The notes: a model not told the origin generated them from the sequence alone. Numbered from the stretch's first letter, positions 17,685 to 26,768 are shown. The stretch is 64,000 nt of DNA from JAFGVL01 sp963662245 (GCA_963662245.2 CAXXVQ010000008.1:124001-188000), one strand, 5' to 3'. Numbers and translations: made by a program.

Positions 17685-18980
17685 ATGCCCGAGCAATCTC
17701 TGTCTTTGCTGGAACTGAATGAGCATATCAAAGAGCAGCTTAAACTGTGCTTTGACAGACCATTGTGGGTGCGTGCAGAGATTAGTGAAATGCATGAAAA
17801 TTACTCTGGTCATGCTTATCTAGAGTTGGTGGAGAAAGACGCTGCCACCGATCGCATACTTGCCAAGACCAAAGCAAACTGTTGGTCATCTACCTTCCGC
17901 ATGCTAAAGCCGTATTTTGAAAGCAGCACAGGAGAAACGCTGCGTGCCGGCATCAAGGTTTTGGTTTCATGTACTGTCGAATATCATGAACTGTATGGAA
18001 TAAGTTTGAATATCCGTGATATTGACCCGAACTTTACCTTGGGTGATATGGCTCGTCAGCGTATGGAAATTATCCGTCGCTTGCAAGAAGACGGGGTGAT
18101 GGATATGAACAAGGAATTGCCTTTAAGCCCAAATCCACAGCGTATTGCAGTTATTTCTTCAGCTACGGCAGCCGGATATGGTGATTTTATGGATCAGCTG
18201 GGGGCATCGGATTTTGTATTTTATACCAAGCTTTTCCACGCAGTGATGCAAGGCGAGCAAACTGTGCCTACAATTATTGACGCACTAGATAAGATATTTG
18301 AGTATCAGGATAAATTTGATGCAGTGGTAATTATCCGTGGAGGAGGTGCAACCACAGAGTTAAGCAGTTTTGATAATTACGAACTGGCATTTAACTGTAC
18401 GCAATTTCCATTGCCGATTATTACCGGAATAGGTCACCAGCGTGATGAATCCATTCTTGACTTGGTGGCGCATACTCGTTGCAAAACACCAACTGCTGTT
18501 GCTGAGTTTTTTGTTTCCTGTATGGATGAGGCTTACGAAGACCTGAAGATGGCGCAACAAGCGATTATTTCTGCTACGCAAAGTATTCTCGACTGCGAGG
18601 CAATGCGTATTCAGCGACTTAGTGCCAATATTCCGCATAAGGTAAAAGATTTGCTGTATGATGAGAAAAATCGTTTGGCAATTTTTACACAACAGCTTAA
18701 AGTAAATTCTTCGCAGCAAACGAAAGCTAAGTTGCAAATGATGCAAAAAGCACAGCAGGATTTGGCTGTTAAAACTCGCATGTTTTTGCTTAATAAAGCT
18801 CATCGTTTAGAATTGATAGAAAAAGAGATTACGCTTTCATCTCCTGAAAATCTTCTGAAAAAAGGCTATTCCTTAACTATGAAGGATGGCAAAATTTTAC
18901 GCAGTAAATCGCAGGTTAAAGCCGGAGATAAAATCGTTACAAGATTGGCGGATGGAGAAATAAGCTCAGAAGTGAGATAG
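17685..18980 (+). CDS. xseA: Exodeoxyribonuclease VII large subunit
   Basis: 431 aa. Catalytic subunit of the bidirectional single-strand exonuclease; partners with XseB. N-terminal OB fold (LWVRAEISEMHENYSGHAYLEL), then the nuclease core with IAVISSATAAGYGDF, IIRGGGATTELSSFD and GIGHQRDESILDLVAHTRCKTPTAVAEF, and a long coiled coil to the C terminus. Starts right after the protease gene; xseB follows after 294 bp filled by repeat sequence. Confidence 0.95.
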   Translation: MPEQSLSLLELNEHIKEQLKLCFDRPLWVRAEISEMHENYSGHAYLELVEKDAATDRILAKTKANCWSSTFRMLKPYFESSTGETLRAGIKVLVSCTVEYHELYGISLNIRDIDPNFTLGDMARQRMEIIRRLQEDGVMDMNKELPLSPNPQRIAVISSATAAGYGDFMDQLGASDFVFYTKLFHAVMQGEQTVPTIIDALDKIFEYQDKFDAVVIIRGGGATTELSSFDNYELAFNCTQFPLPIITGIGHQRDESILDLVAHTRCKTPTAVAEFFVSCMDEAYEDLKMAQQAIISATQSILDCEAMRIQRLSANIPHKVKDLLYDEKNRLAIFTQQLKVNSSQQTKAKLQMMQKAQQDLAVKTRMFLLNKAHRLELIEKEITLSSPENLLKKGYSLTMKDGKILRSKSQVKAGDKIVTRLADGEISSEVR

Positions 18981-19274
18981 AGAGCAAATCAGATGGTGAG
19001 GAGTGGGTATATTAGCAAATCAGCAAGTGAGGAGAGAGCAAATTAGGAATGAGTATTTGAGGAACGAGAAAAGAGTTAATTAAGAATTAAGAATAGTTGC
19101 GTAGTAGTGTTCTCTTTGTAGCAAAGCAGTACCCCTAGCCTCCTGACTTTATCGGGACAAGCTATAAAGGGGAATAAGATAGATTACACAAAAGAATGTA
19201 TAACGCCCAAGGTCCCCTTTAGGGGATTTAGGGGTGAATAAATATAATGACCTTAGTGTCTTAGTGGTAAAAAA
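18981..19274. repeat. Repeat-filled gap between xseA and xseB with a GC-rich inverted-repeat element
   Basis: The gap contains short near-repeats of the type GCAAATCAG.ARTGAGGAG at 18984-19050 and, at 19130-19240, an imperfect inverted repeat: TACCCCTAGCC ... TAAAGGGGA on the left and TCCCCTTTAGGGGATTTAGG on the right. It is the same class as elements at 23009, 50811 and 57978. No coding sequence seen. Confidence 0.6.
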
Positions 19275-19475
19275 ATGGCAAAACAAACAAAAAACTACAG
19301 CGATTCAATGGCAGAACTGGAAGAGATCCTTTCGCAAATTGAGAATGAAGAACTAGATGTGGATGCACTTACGGAGAAAGTAAAACGCGCATCAGAACTA
19401 ATTAAATCTTGTAAAGACAAGCTTCAAAAAACAGATGCTGAAGTGCAGAAGATTTTAGATGAAATTGATAACTAG
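19275..19475 (+). CDS. xseB: Exodeoxyribonuclease VII small subunit
   Basis: 66 aa. Small helical subunit that coats the XseA coiled coil. Typical sequence: YSDSMAELEEILSQIENEELDVDALTEKVKRASELIKSCKDKLQKTDAEVQKIL. Length is in the usual range (60-80 aa). Normally adjacent to xseA; here the pair is kept in order but separated by a repeat element. Confidence 0.92.
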   Translation: MAKQTKNYSDSMAELEEILSQIENEELDVDALTEKVKRASELIKSCKDKLQKTDAEVQKILDEIDN

Positions 19476-19575
19476 CTACTAGTGATTAGTGTTTAGCGAT
19501 AAGCGATTAACCATTTTTTCCTCACGGACTCATCTCTCACCTGCTAAAATGCTCACTTGCTCACTATCTCACATG

Positions 19576-20259
19576 CTAAATTGCTGTTATCCCAAACGGA
19601 CTAGGAATTTTGTAGATAGAGAAGTTGCTAGCGGATGCATATTTTTCAAGTAAACACACTGCATCATCCATCGCTTCTTTTAAGCCTTCAGTTCCAGAGA
19701 ATGCATTGATTACCATTAGCAGATTTGTAGTCTCAAGGCTGAGTTTTGTGCGTTCATTATCACTGGTTGGAGTGCCAATTCCACCCACAGTATCACGATA
19801 AACCGGCAGGCCTTCAATATTTAGTAAGCCACGACCAATTCCTTCAAAAACATCCTCGGCAGTGCCAACGCCAAGAGTTATATTACCCTGAATTTTATCC
19901 GCATCAAAACCGCCAATAGAATAACCGGTGCGTATAGAAACCAAATTAATCAGATCCACCAGCGTATTGATTTTGTATAGATCCATTTCGCGTAAAATCC
20001 TTCGGCACAATGCTTCTGCGGATGGGCGATAACGATTCGGGTCTTTGCCAAAGGTCTTATACGCTTTACGAGTAGCTAAAATGCTTGGTCTTTTGTTAAT
20101 ATCGCTTATCTCGTATTTGCTTTTGAAATCAGCAATCTCCTTGTGCAGCTCTTCCCACAAACCAGCATCAGGTTCGGTGTTTTTTACGGCACATTGGATA
20201 ATGCCCACTTGTAGTTCGGGGCAGGTTTCTGTGATTTGGGAGGAAAGTGTGATTTGCAT
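19576..20259 (-). CDS. B3/B4 tRNA-binding-domain protein (PheRS beta B3/4-like)
   Basis: 227 aa, a free-standing homologue of the B3/B4 editing domain of phenylalanyl-tRNA synthetase beta (PF03483). Typical features: YKTFGKDPNRYRPSAEAL, LVDLINLVSIRTGYSIGGFDADKI, and GEGIGRG-like FEGIGRGLLNIEGLPVYRDTVG GIGTPTSDNERTKL. Free-standing members are presumed to bind or edit aminoacyl-tRNA, but that is not shown here. Twenty-four bases downstream of rlmF on the same strand. Confidence 0.8.
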   Translation of the reverse strand: MQITLSSQITETCPELQVGIIQCAVKNTEPDAGLWEELHKEIADFKSKYEISDINKRPSILATRKAYKTFGKDPNRYRPSAEALCRRILREMDLYKINTLVDLINLVSIRTGYSIGGFDADKIQGNITLGVGTAEDVFEGIGRGLLNIEGLPVYRDTVGGIGTPTSDNERTKLSLETTNLLMVINAFSGTEGLKEAMDDAVCLLEKYASASNFSIYKIPSPFGITAI

Positions 20260-20283
20260 GTTTTGTATCTCTTAATGGCGTTA

Positions 20284-21234
20284 TTATTTCTTCCATCGGT
20301 TAGCAACCCACTCCTTGTGTTCTTCCTTGCTAAGATAAGTCCATGCTACAATGCGAGTAGATTTATTTCCCGTTCCCATATTGATGGTTTGCACCTGAGT
20401 GGCGTTTGTTTTTTCCAGCATCTTGTAGATGCTTTTTATGTTAGATTGCTTAGAAACGAGCGTGGTAAACCATAAGCAGTTATTAGCAAACTTGCGACTT
20501 TCTTTTACCATGTTTTGGATAAACTTGTATTCTCCGCCATCGCAAAATAGTTCGTTGCTGATACCCGAGAAATTAAGTGTTGGGTTCTTATCTTCCTTCC
20601 CTGAAAGATTTCTGACTTTTCGTTCCGTTCCTTTTTGTGCAGCTTCGGCAGAAGCGTGAAAGGGTGGGTTGCAGATGGAAATGTCAAATTTCTCGGAGTG
20701 GTCTATCACCCCGTAAAATGTATCTTTAGCTTTGGGTTGTAGTCGGCAGTCAATTTTACCCTTTAATGATGGGTTTGCATCCACTATGTTTTGTGCCGAA
20801 GCAATTGACTTTGGGTCAATGTCGGAAGCAATAAAGTTCCAGTCGTATTCAGTTACGCCAAGGATAGGGTAGATACAACTAGCTCCCGTGCCTATATCAA
20901 GGCAGCTGATTTTTTCTCCGCGTGGGATATGCCCGTAATTGCTTTGAGATAGCAGGTCTGCTGCATAGTGGATGTAATCGGCTCTACCCGGTATAGGCGG
21001 ACACAAATTTTCATTCGGGAAATCCCAGTTTTGTATGCCGTAATAATGATGCAGCAAAGCTTTGTTTAGCAGTTTTACAGCTTGCGGATTTGCAAAGTCA
21101 ACAGAGTCTTCACCCAGTTTATTGGGCTTGATGTAGTTTGCCAGTTCAGGCACTGCTTTGATTAATGCTTTTAAATCGTATTGCTCACGGTTTCTGTTTC
21201 GAGCATGTAGTTTTGATTTTTTTGCTGAATTCAT
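20284..21234 (-). CDS. rlmF: 23S rRNA (adenine(1618)-N(6))-methyltransferase
   Basis: 316 aa. SAM-dependent N6-methylation of A1618 in 23S rRNA. Motif I CLDIGTGASC at residues 111-120 and catalytic NPPF at 189-192, with the family-specific N terminus (LHARNRNREQYDLKAL) and HYYGIQNWDFPNENLCPPIPGRADYIHY. Length matches E. coli RlmF (308 aa). Its start codon overlaps the stop of the MNT nucleotidyltransferase gene by 4 nt, so it is coupled to the toxin-antitoxin pair upstream. Confidence 0.92.
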   Translation of the reverse strand: MNSAKKSKLHARNRNREQYDLKALIKAVPELANYIKPNKLGEDSVDFANPQAVKLLNKALLHHYYGIQNWDFPNENLCPPIPGRADYIHYAADLLSQSNYGHIPRGEKISCLDIGTGASCIYPILGVTEYDWNFIASDIDPKSIASAQNIVDANPSLKGKIDCRLQPKAKDTFYGVIDHSEKFDISICNPPFHASAEAAQKGTERKVRNLSGKEDKNPTLNFSGISNELFCDGGEYKFIQNMVKESRKFANNCLWFTTLVSKQSNIKSIYKMLEKTNATQVQTINMGTGNKSTRIVAWTYLSKEEHKEWVANRWKK

Positions 21235-21536
21235 TTTTGATAAAATACCTTTCCAACTCGGCTAATATGCTCAAGCAAATCCGAGTTAGAGATGGAGCGT
21301 TTTAGAGACAAGTCAAATTTATATGGTAAAAGTAAGTCGTCAAGTTGTGATTGAATATGTAGCAGCTCTGAAAATGATAGAGATTGGTCAATGATGGTAA
21401 GGTCAATGTCAGAACCGGGTTTAAAGTTGCCTTTGGCACGAGAACCATATAGTATTACTTGCTCAATTTGCGGATATAGGCTAAATATTCGATTGATGGA
21501 TTCAATCTGTTGAATTTGTAATCCCGTGTTTTCCAT
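21231..21536 (-). CDS. MNT-type nucleotidyltransferase, HEPN-MNT antitoxin (MntA/HI0073-like)
   Basis: 101 aa minimal nucleotidyltransferase. Active site G31-S32 followed by D43-x-D45 (GSRAKGNFKPGSDIDL). In characterised type VII systems the MNT protein neutralises the HEPN RNase by adding AMP to the tyrosine of its RX4HXY motif. The partner gene is immediately upstream, with start and stop touching (shared base at 21536), and rlmF follows with a 4-nt overlap. Confidence 0.85.
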   Translation of the reverse strand: MENTGLQIQQIESINRIFSLYPQIEQVILYGSRAKGNFKPGSDIDLTIIDQSLSFSELLHIQSQLDDLLLPYKFDLSLKRSISNSDLLEHISRVGKVFYQK

Positions 21537-21934
21537 TATTGGATAGTTTGCATTTTCCCTTTAAACGCTACAAATAAACTGTAGTAGTGGTTAAGGATTT
21601 TTTCGCGAATTTCTTCTGCTGTTTCCAAATTGTAAGTGTGTGATGACATATTACGACTTGCAATCATTTCCATCCAGGTGTCGCCATCCAGTAATAAGCC
21701 AACTTGAAAAGCTTCTCGTGTAGCATCGCGTGAGCCTGTAATGCTCGTGTTACCTTGATATTCAAAGTAGTCTTTCATGACTTTCCATGCCAGTTCGTGA
21801 GTGAACTCAAAAGCCTGAATAAGACCTTGTTCTTCCAACTCGTTAAGTTCACCTTTGTCAATAAACTTTGTAAGTTGTCCTAGTGCTTTTTCGTAATTAG
21901 CTAGGCGTTGTTTCCAGCGAATATCAGTATTCAT
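21536..21934 (-). CDS. HEPN-domain protein (HI0074/HepT-like), probable toxin of a type VII TA system
   Basis: 132 aa all-helical protein of the nucleotidyltransferase substrate-binding family (PF08780). Carries R94-N-M-S-S-H99-T-Y101, matching the RX4HXY motif that forms the RNase active site in HEPN toxins and the AMPylation target of the antitoxin. Gene order toxin then MNT antitoxin is the usual one. Action as an RNase is inferred from the motif. Confidence 0.82.
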   Translation of the reverse strand: MNTDIRWKQRLANYEKALGQLTKFIDKGELNELEEQGLIQAFEFTHELAWKVMKDYFEYQGNTSITGSRDATREAFQVGLLLDGDTWMEMIASRNMSSHTYNLETAEEIREKILNHYYSLFVAFKGKMQTIQ

Positions 21935-21998
21935 GCTTTTTGATTTATGAAAGACAAATTTACTTTTTTTTAGCTAAAAAGGAAATAGATTTGTTAGT

Positions 21999-22249
21999 CT
22001 AGAGTTTGAAAGAGTTCAACCCACTTCGGGGTTGTGGGTTTGTAGCTTAGTTTTCCCCGCACTTCACTTTGTTCGTACGGGGTTATTAATGTTTCACACC
22101 TTCGGTGTTTTTTCTAGAAATATTAAGGGAGTTTGTCTTCTTGCCCGAAGGGCATAATATTATTAACCCTGTATGTAGCGAAGCGGAATGCAGGGTATAT
22201 CGTAAATCTAAGAATAGAACCCTGAAGGGGTTCAACTTATTAACTCTAG
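21999..22249. repeat. Palindrome-rich non-coding element with inverted ends
   Basis: The 310-bp gap between the HEPN gene and the TauE/SafE gene is mostly this element. Ends are CTAGAGTT at 21999-22006 and AACTCTAG at 22242-22249, followed inward by AGTTCAACCC and GGGTTCAACTT. Inside are small hairpins (CCCACTTCGGGGTTGTGGG, CACCTTCGGTG, GCCCGAAGGGC) and the string ATATTATTAACC, which also occurs in the element at 48813-49119. The right end covers the stop codon of the permease gene. No coding sequence is apparent. Confidence 0.65.
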
Positions 22250-22989
22250 GTCAACAAAAACTTCACAGCCATAATGACCATAGCAACACCCAACATGATT
22301 TTGATAAAGCCTTCGCCTTTTTTTACGGCAATCTTTACAGAGAGCCATGCACCTAGAGCATTTCCTGCAGACATTACCAATGCAAACTTCCAGTTGATTT
22401 CGCCACTAATGCCAAATACAGCTACAGCCGGCAAGGTGTATAGAAATACAGTAGAAACTTTGTGCATGTTTACTTGTAGCAGAGTGTAGTCGGTTAGGAA
22501 GCGCAGCGCAGCAATAAGGATAAACCCTACGCCAACCTGAATAAAACCACCATAAAATCCGATGGCAAACATGGCAGGGTAGATAAATATTGATTTGCGC
22601 ACTTTCCCTTCGGCAGGTGTGAGTACACTTTTAGGTAAAAACATGGTGATAAGTACCAGTATCATAATCACAGCTAGCACTTGCTTGAATAGTTCGTCGT
22701 CCATTTTAATGGAGTAATACGAACCAATAATGGCTCCCGGAATTGCGCAAAGAGCAAAGTACAAGCTTTGCTTGAAGTCTTTGAGCTTCTCGGAACGGTA
22801 TGCCATCATACCCGAACCGGTCCCGAATATTACTCCAATGCGGTTAGTCCCGTTTGCCATAGATGGGTCAACGCCCCAAAGCATCATCCAGCCCAGCGTA
22901 AGGAATGAACCTCCGGCTGCTACCATATTGATGAAGCTGGCTGCAATTCCTGTTAGGAATAATATGAAAAGGAAAAGGTATTCGTTCAT
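22246..22989 (-). CDS. TauE/SafE (TSUP) family membrane permease
   Basis: 247 aa with about eight hydrophobic segments. Conserved TSUP features: N-terminal FLTGIAASFINMVAAGGSFLTL, GTNRIGVIFGTGSGMMAYR, and second half FAIGFYGGFIQVGVGFILIAAL. The family exports or imports sulfite, sulfoacetate and other organosulfur anions; the substrate here is unknown. Downstream of pgeF on the same strand, separated by a GC-rich inverted-repeat element. Confidence 0.85.
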   Translation of the reverse strand: MNEYLFLFILFLTGIAASFINMVAAGGSFLTLGWMMLWGVDPSMANGTNRIGVIFGTGSGMMAYRSEKLKDFKQSLYFALCAIPGAIIGSYYSIKMDDELFKQVLAVIMILVLITMFLPKSVLTPAEGKVRKSIFIYPAMFAIGFYGGFIQVGVGFILIAALRFLTDYTLLQVNMHKVSTVFLYTLPAVAVFGISGEINWKFALVMSAGNALGAWLSVKIAVKKGEGFIKIMLGVAMVIMAVKFLLT

Positions 22990-23008
22990 GAGATTTTATA
23001 TAAAACCA

Positions 23009-23089
23009 CCCCCTGCCCTCTAAAGGGGGTAAAAGAGATTGCCTTAACTTTTGTAATTTTCCCAAAGCCCCCTTTAGGGGGTTGGGGGT
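23009..23089. repeat. GC-rich inverted-repeat element
   Basis: Left arm CCCCCTGCCCTCTAAAGGGG at 23009 and right arm GCCCCCTTTAGGGGGTTGGG at 23067 are near-perfect inverted copies around an AT-rich centre of about 35 bp. It fills the gap between the permease and pgeF genes. Confidence 0.8.
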
Positions 23090-23095
23090 CGTATT

Positions 23096-23887
23096 TTATC
23101 TTAAAAATATTCCACTCAACATTCTGCCGGAATTAATACCTTGTTTGCGTGCCGAGAAGAATAATTCAGTGTCCGAAAAAGTACAATGATGGGTGACCTC
23201 TATATTGTTGATACCAGCATTTTGTAGTTGAATGAGTACTGCTTTGCGAATGTCAAATAGGTATTTTCCGTTGGAAATAGTTGTGAAAACTTTTGAATTG
23301 TCAAACTGAATTTCTTCAAAAGCATCATATACATCTTGTCCAACCTCATAAGCTATTTGGCTGATGCATGGACCGATGGCAGCGATAATATCAGAAGCTA
23401 AAGTGCCGTATAAGTTTTCCATTTGCTGGATGGTTTCCGTGCAAATATTCTGCACAGTGCTTTTCCATCCGGAGTGGATAGCTGCTACAACATGATTAAC
23501 TGGGTCAAAAAGTAAGACGGGAACACAATCAGCAGTAGTTACAGTAACGCAGGTCTGGGGTAGATTTGTTATTAAGGCATCGTATCCTTGTAACTTGCTT
23601 TGCCTTTCAGATGGCGGTATTGCTAAGAAATCTTCATCAATGATTTTAATTTCTTTGCCATGAGTTTGGTAGGCATTGTGTAGTTGAGATTCATCGATCC
23701 CTAATTGGCTGCAAAGTAATCTACGATTGTGTGAAATATTCTCAGCCTTGTCTTCGGTGTACAAGCCTAAATTGAGTGAGTCAAATGCACCTGAGCTTTT
23801 TCCACCCTGTCGGGTAGAACTAAAATGAGCAATCTTTTCAGAATGCTCACTTAAGTTTTCGTATGTAATTAATTTTATATTTTCCAC
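23096..23887 (-). CDS. pgeF: Peptidoglycan editing factor (YfiH/PgeF family)
   Basis: 263 aa, formerly annotated laccase domain or polyphenol oxidase. Zinc-site motifs H-x-T-H/G in YQTHGKEI, TADCVPVLLFD with the catalytic Cys, AIHSGWKSTV with His, and GPCISQIAYEVG. PgeF cleaves wrongly incorporated L-Ser (in place of L-Ala) from UDP-MurNAc in peptidoglycan precursor synthesis. Starts 6 bp after obgE, so likely in the same operon. Confidence 0.9.
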   Translation of the reverse strand: MENIKLITYENLSEHSEKIAHFSSTRQGGKSSGAFDSLNLGLYTEDKAENISHNRRLLCSQLGIDESQLHNAYQTHGKEIKIIDEDFLAIPPSERQSKLQGYDALITNLPQTCVTVTTADCVPVLLFDPVNHVVAAIHSGWKSTVQNICTETIQQMENLYGTLASDIIAAIGPCISQIAYEVGQDVYDAFEEIQFDNSKVFTTISNGKYLFDIRKAVLIQLQNAGINNIEVTHHCTFSDTELFFSARKQGINSGRMLSGIFLR

Positions 23888-23893
23888 AGGAAA

Positions 23894-25048
23894 TTACTCT
23901 TTCAAATCTTCGTCTTCCCAATCTAGTTCATCAAAATCCAAGTCCTCAAATTCTTCATCGTCTTCCCACTCCTCTTCTTCGTCCAACTCATCTTCATCAG
24001 ATTCTATTTGTCTTATCTCAATAGGACGGTGAGATACTGTCATTACACGATTTTCTTCTTTATTGATTTCTTCCCAAAGGAGGTCTTTCAGTTCTGTAAT
24101 ACCAAAACCGGTTACCGATGAAATAAATATGACTTTTATCCCTTCGGGAACTTCTGCGCGCATAGCATCCATTAGTTCTTCATCAAGCATGTCGCTTTTA
24201 GAAATGGCAAGAATGCGTTGTTTATCTAGTAGTTCCGGATTGAATTGAGTTAATTCATTTAGCAGAATATTGTATTCCTTTTTGATGTCTTCGGCATCAG
24301 CCGGAACCATAAACAGCAAAATTGCATTTCGTTCGATGTGGCGCAAGAATCTTAATCCAAGACCTTTGCCTTCATGTGCTCCTTCAATAATTCCCGGAAT
24401 ATCTGCCATGCAGAATGAGCGGTTATCGCGGTACTCAACAATGCCAAGATTTGGCACAAGAGTAGTAAACGGATAGTTAGCAATTTCAGGTTTAGCTGCT
24501 GAAACTACTGAAAGCAGAGTTGATTTTCCTGCATTCGGGAATCCAACTAAACCGACATCGGCAAGTACTTTTAGTTCTAATATGACCGCTTTTTCAATCA
24601 TATCCTCACCAGGTTGAGCAAAGCGAGGTGTTTGGCGTGTAGATGTGCGGAAATGCCAGTTGCCTAAACCTCCACGACCACCTTTTAGCAAGATGATTTC
24701 TTGACCATGCTCACCCATTTCGCAAAGGAATTCTCCTGTTTCAGCGTCATGAACAACTGTGCCTACTGGCACATCAATGATTTTGTCTTCACCATCTTTG
24801 CCAAAGCTTCGGCTGCTACCACCGCTACCTCCATGTCCGGCAAAGACATGGCGCGCATATTTAAGGTGAATAAGTGTCCAAAGATTATTGTTGGCGCGTA
24901 GGATAATATGACCACCACGACCACCATCACCACCATCAGGGCCACCTTTCATGGTCCAGTTATCACGATGCAGGTGAGCCGATCCGGCACCCCCTTTGCC
25001 TGAGCGGCAAAATATCTTTACATAGTCGACAAAATTCGATTCAGCCAT
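23894..25048 (-). CDS. obgE: GTPase Obg/CgtA
   Basis: 384 aa from MAESNFVDYVKIFCRSGKGG. An upstream in-frame ATG at 25072 is rejected because it overlaps the predicted promoter box at 25077-25070. N-terminal glycine-rich Obg fold (KGGPDGGDGGRGG, GRGGLGNWHF), then the G domain with GFPNAGKST, ADIPGIIEGAHEGKGLG and SKSD, and a very acidic C-terminal tail. Essential ribosome-associated GTPase involved in 50S assembly and stress control. Confidence 0.95.
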   Translation of the reverse strand: MAESNFVDYVKIFCRSGKGGAGSAHLHRDNWTMKGGPDGGDGGRGGHIILRANNNLWTLIHLKYARHVFAGHGGSGGSSRSFGKDGEDKIIDVPVGTVVHDAETGEFLCEMGEHGQEIILLKGGRGGLGNWHFRTSTRQTPRFAQPGEDMIEKAVILELKVLADVGLVGFPNAGKSTLLSVVSAAKPEIANYPFTTLVPNLGIVEYRDNRSFCMADIPGIIEGAHEGKGLGLRFLRHIERNAILLFMVPADAEDIKKEYNILLNELTQFNPELLDKQRILAISKSDMLDEELMDAMRAEVPEGIKVIFISSVTGFGITELKDLLWEEINKEENRVMTVSHRPIEIRQIESDEDELDEEEEWEDDEEFEDLDFDELDWEDEDLKE

Positions 25049-25069
25049 AAGTACTTTAAAATTGAGCTG

Positions 25070-25077
25070 CAAAGGTA
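25070..25077 (-). promoter_or_regulatory. Predicted promoter -7 box for obgE
   Basis: Minus strand TACCTTTG, 22 bp upstream of the chosen obgE start. It decides between the two candidate starts. Confidence 0.5.
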
Positions 25078-25164
25078 AGAAAAAGAACTGAATAGATAAT
25101 TAAAACCATTGTTCACTGCTTGCTATCTAATATTCGGTTTTTTGTAACTCTATAGTTAGTATTT

Positions 25165-25416
25165 ATGGATGCTTCAGATTCTATTATAATTAAGCATATA
25201 TTGCTTAAAATGGCTGCCGAGAGAAATATTCCTGAATTTAGGGTTTTGAGAAAAGATATGTTTAGCGGGAATCTGGATAAATGGAAATACGCAGTGAGAA
25301 AAGGAATTGAAAGTGGAGAATTATGACCTGATGTTGATGAAGAGATTGTTGTGATGAATTTAATTCATTTAGTAGCAACAGTTGCTCTGTATAATTCTTC
25401 CCGTGAATGTTTCTAA
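25165..25416 (+). pseudogene. Remnant of a TetR-family regulator C-terminal region
   Basis: Reading from 25165 gives MAAERNIPEFRVLRKDMF ... KYAVRKGIESGEL, an in-frame TGA at 25324, then PDVDEEIVVMNLIHLVATVALYNSS to a TAA at 25414. The segment GIESGEL-PDVDEE resembles the ligand-domain region of TetR regulators (usually GELRPDVDPE). There is no N-terminal helix-turn-helix, and an in-frame stop lies just before the first codon, so this is a decayed fragment in the 480-bp gap between obgE and the lipid A deacylase-like gene. Family assignment is tentative. Confidence 0.45.
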
Positions 25417-25553
25417 GTAGATTCTTTATGTGGATTATAGGAACGACAAACTTCTGCCTTTTTTATTATTATTCACCATAAAAACAGCTAGAGAAATCTT
25501 CTGTTTTGGATGTTTTGATATAAATTTGTGGCTGATAAAACACTACAATAATT

Positions 25554-26744
25554 ATGAAACTATTCAAAAAGCTATTCTTATTAGTTCTTGCGCTAGGAGT
25601 GCAATTAACTTATGCAGAGGAAACAGATTCTTTGAGATTTGGTAAGAAGTATACAAATTTTATAGGGTTTAGTACAGATGTAGGTGAGATAATGCCAACA
25701 AATAAGTTTATTGAAAATTCAGATAATGCGCAGGCCTATTCTGCAAATCTGAAGTATGGGTACAAAGCCTCAAAAGATTCTCCAGTCAATCATTTTTTTG
25801 GAATGCCGTATCTGGGTATTGGGTTGAAATTCACTTATATGCCAATGCATGATAGTTTTGGTTATCCTATTACTCCATATTTATTTCAAGGAGCTAATCT
25901 TTATAAATTGAATGATAAGTTGTCTCTAAATTATGAGTGGAACTTAGGTATGTCCTTTAACTGGAAAACATATGATCCATTTACTAATAGAGATAATATT
26001 GCTATCAGTTCAGGTTTGAATGTGCATGTTGCATTTATTCCGCATTTAGATTGGAAAGTTTCTGACAATAGTAACTTGAAGCTTGGCTTTAGCTTGAGCC
26101 ATTTCTCTAATGGATCTACAAACCAACCTAACTATGGGTTAAACTTACTTTCTTCATTCTTAGAGTATGATTACGCTATTAATGAGGAGCCCGGAACAGT
26201 AGTAGAAACGAAAGATCCTAAAGATGTTTCTAAATGGAACCTAGATTATATGTTTACATTATCTACAAGAGAGGTGATGTTTGATACGACAGGTACAGGT
26301 TTGTTATCAAAATATATAGACCATAAATTTACAGTTTTAGCATTTACATTGTCTCCTTATCGAGTTTATAATCATAGGTTTAAATATGGTGTTGGGTTAG
26401 ATGTAGTATATGACGAGAGCGTAAATGCAACAGCATGGCGAGAGTATAATCCAATAGACGGAGGTATGTATGATAGAATTAAGCTAGGTTCTTTTGGCGA
26501 TCGTTTTGTTTTTGGAGCTTCTGGTAAGGGTGAACTTACTATGCCTTATTATTCTATTTATGGAAGTTTGGGGTATAACTTTATACAGAAAGAAGACATT
26601 ACTCGCTTGTATCAAATGATTGGTGTGCGGGTATATATGAAAGATAATCTTTATGGTGGTTTTGCAATTAGAGCAATTCACTTTGGTCAGGCATACTGTT
26701 TTTATTGGAGCCTTGGATATACTATAGGTAAAAATAAGAAATAA
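25554..26744 (+). CDS. Acyloxyacyl hydrolase / PagL-like lipid A deacylase family protein
   Basis: 396 aa with signal peptide (MKLFKKLFLLVLALGVQLTYA). Beta-barrel strands throughout; residues about 185-200 read LSHFSNGSTNQPNYGLN, matching the PagL signature HxSN ... PNxGxN, where His and Ser form the catalytic pair of the outer-membrane 3-O-deacylase. The Bacteroidota proteins are longer than Pseudomonas PagL (about 150 aa), with a C-terminal extension that looks like extra strands. Activity on lipid A is inferred. A -7 box TAAATTTG lies at 25521-25528 and a terminator follows. Confidence 0.75.
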   Translation: MKLFKKLFLLVLALGVQLTYAEETDSLRFGKKYTNFIGFSTDVGEIMPTNKFIENSDNAQAYSANLKYGYKASKDSPVNHFFGMPYLGIGLKFTYMPMHDSFGYPITPYLFQGANLYKLNDKLSLNYEWNLGMSFNWKTYDPFTNRDNIAISSGLNVHVAFIPHLDWKVSDNSNLKLGFSLSHFSNGSTNQPNYGLNLLSSFLEYDYAINEEPGTVVETKDPKDVSKWNLDYMFTLSTREVMFDTTGTGLLSKYIDHKFTVLAFTLSPYRVYNHRFKYGVGLDVVYDESVNATAWREYNPIDGGMYDRIKLGSFGDRFVFGASGKGELTMPYYSIYGSLGYNFIQKEDITRLYQMIGVRVYMKDNLYGGFAIRAIHFGQAYCFYWSLGYTIGKNKK

Positions 26745-26768
26745 GGATGTTAAATCTGGTATAATGAC

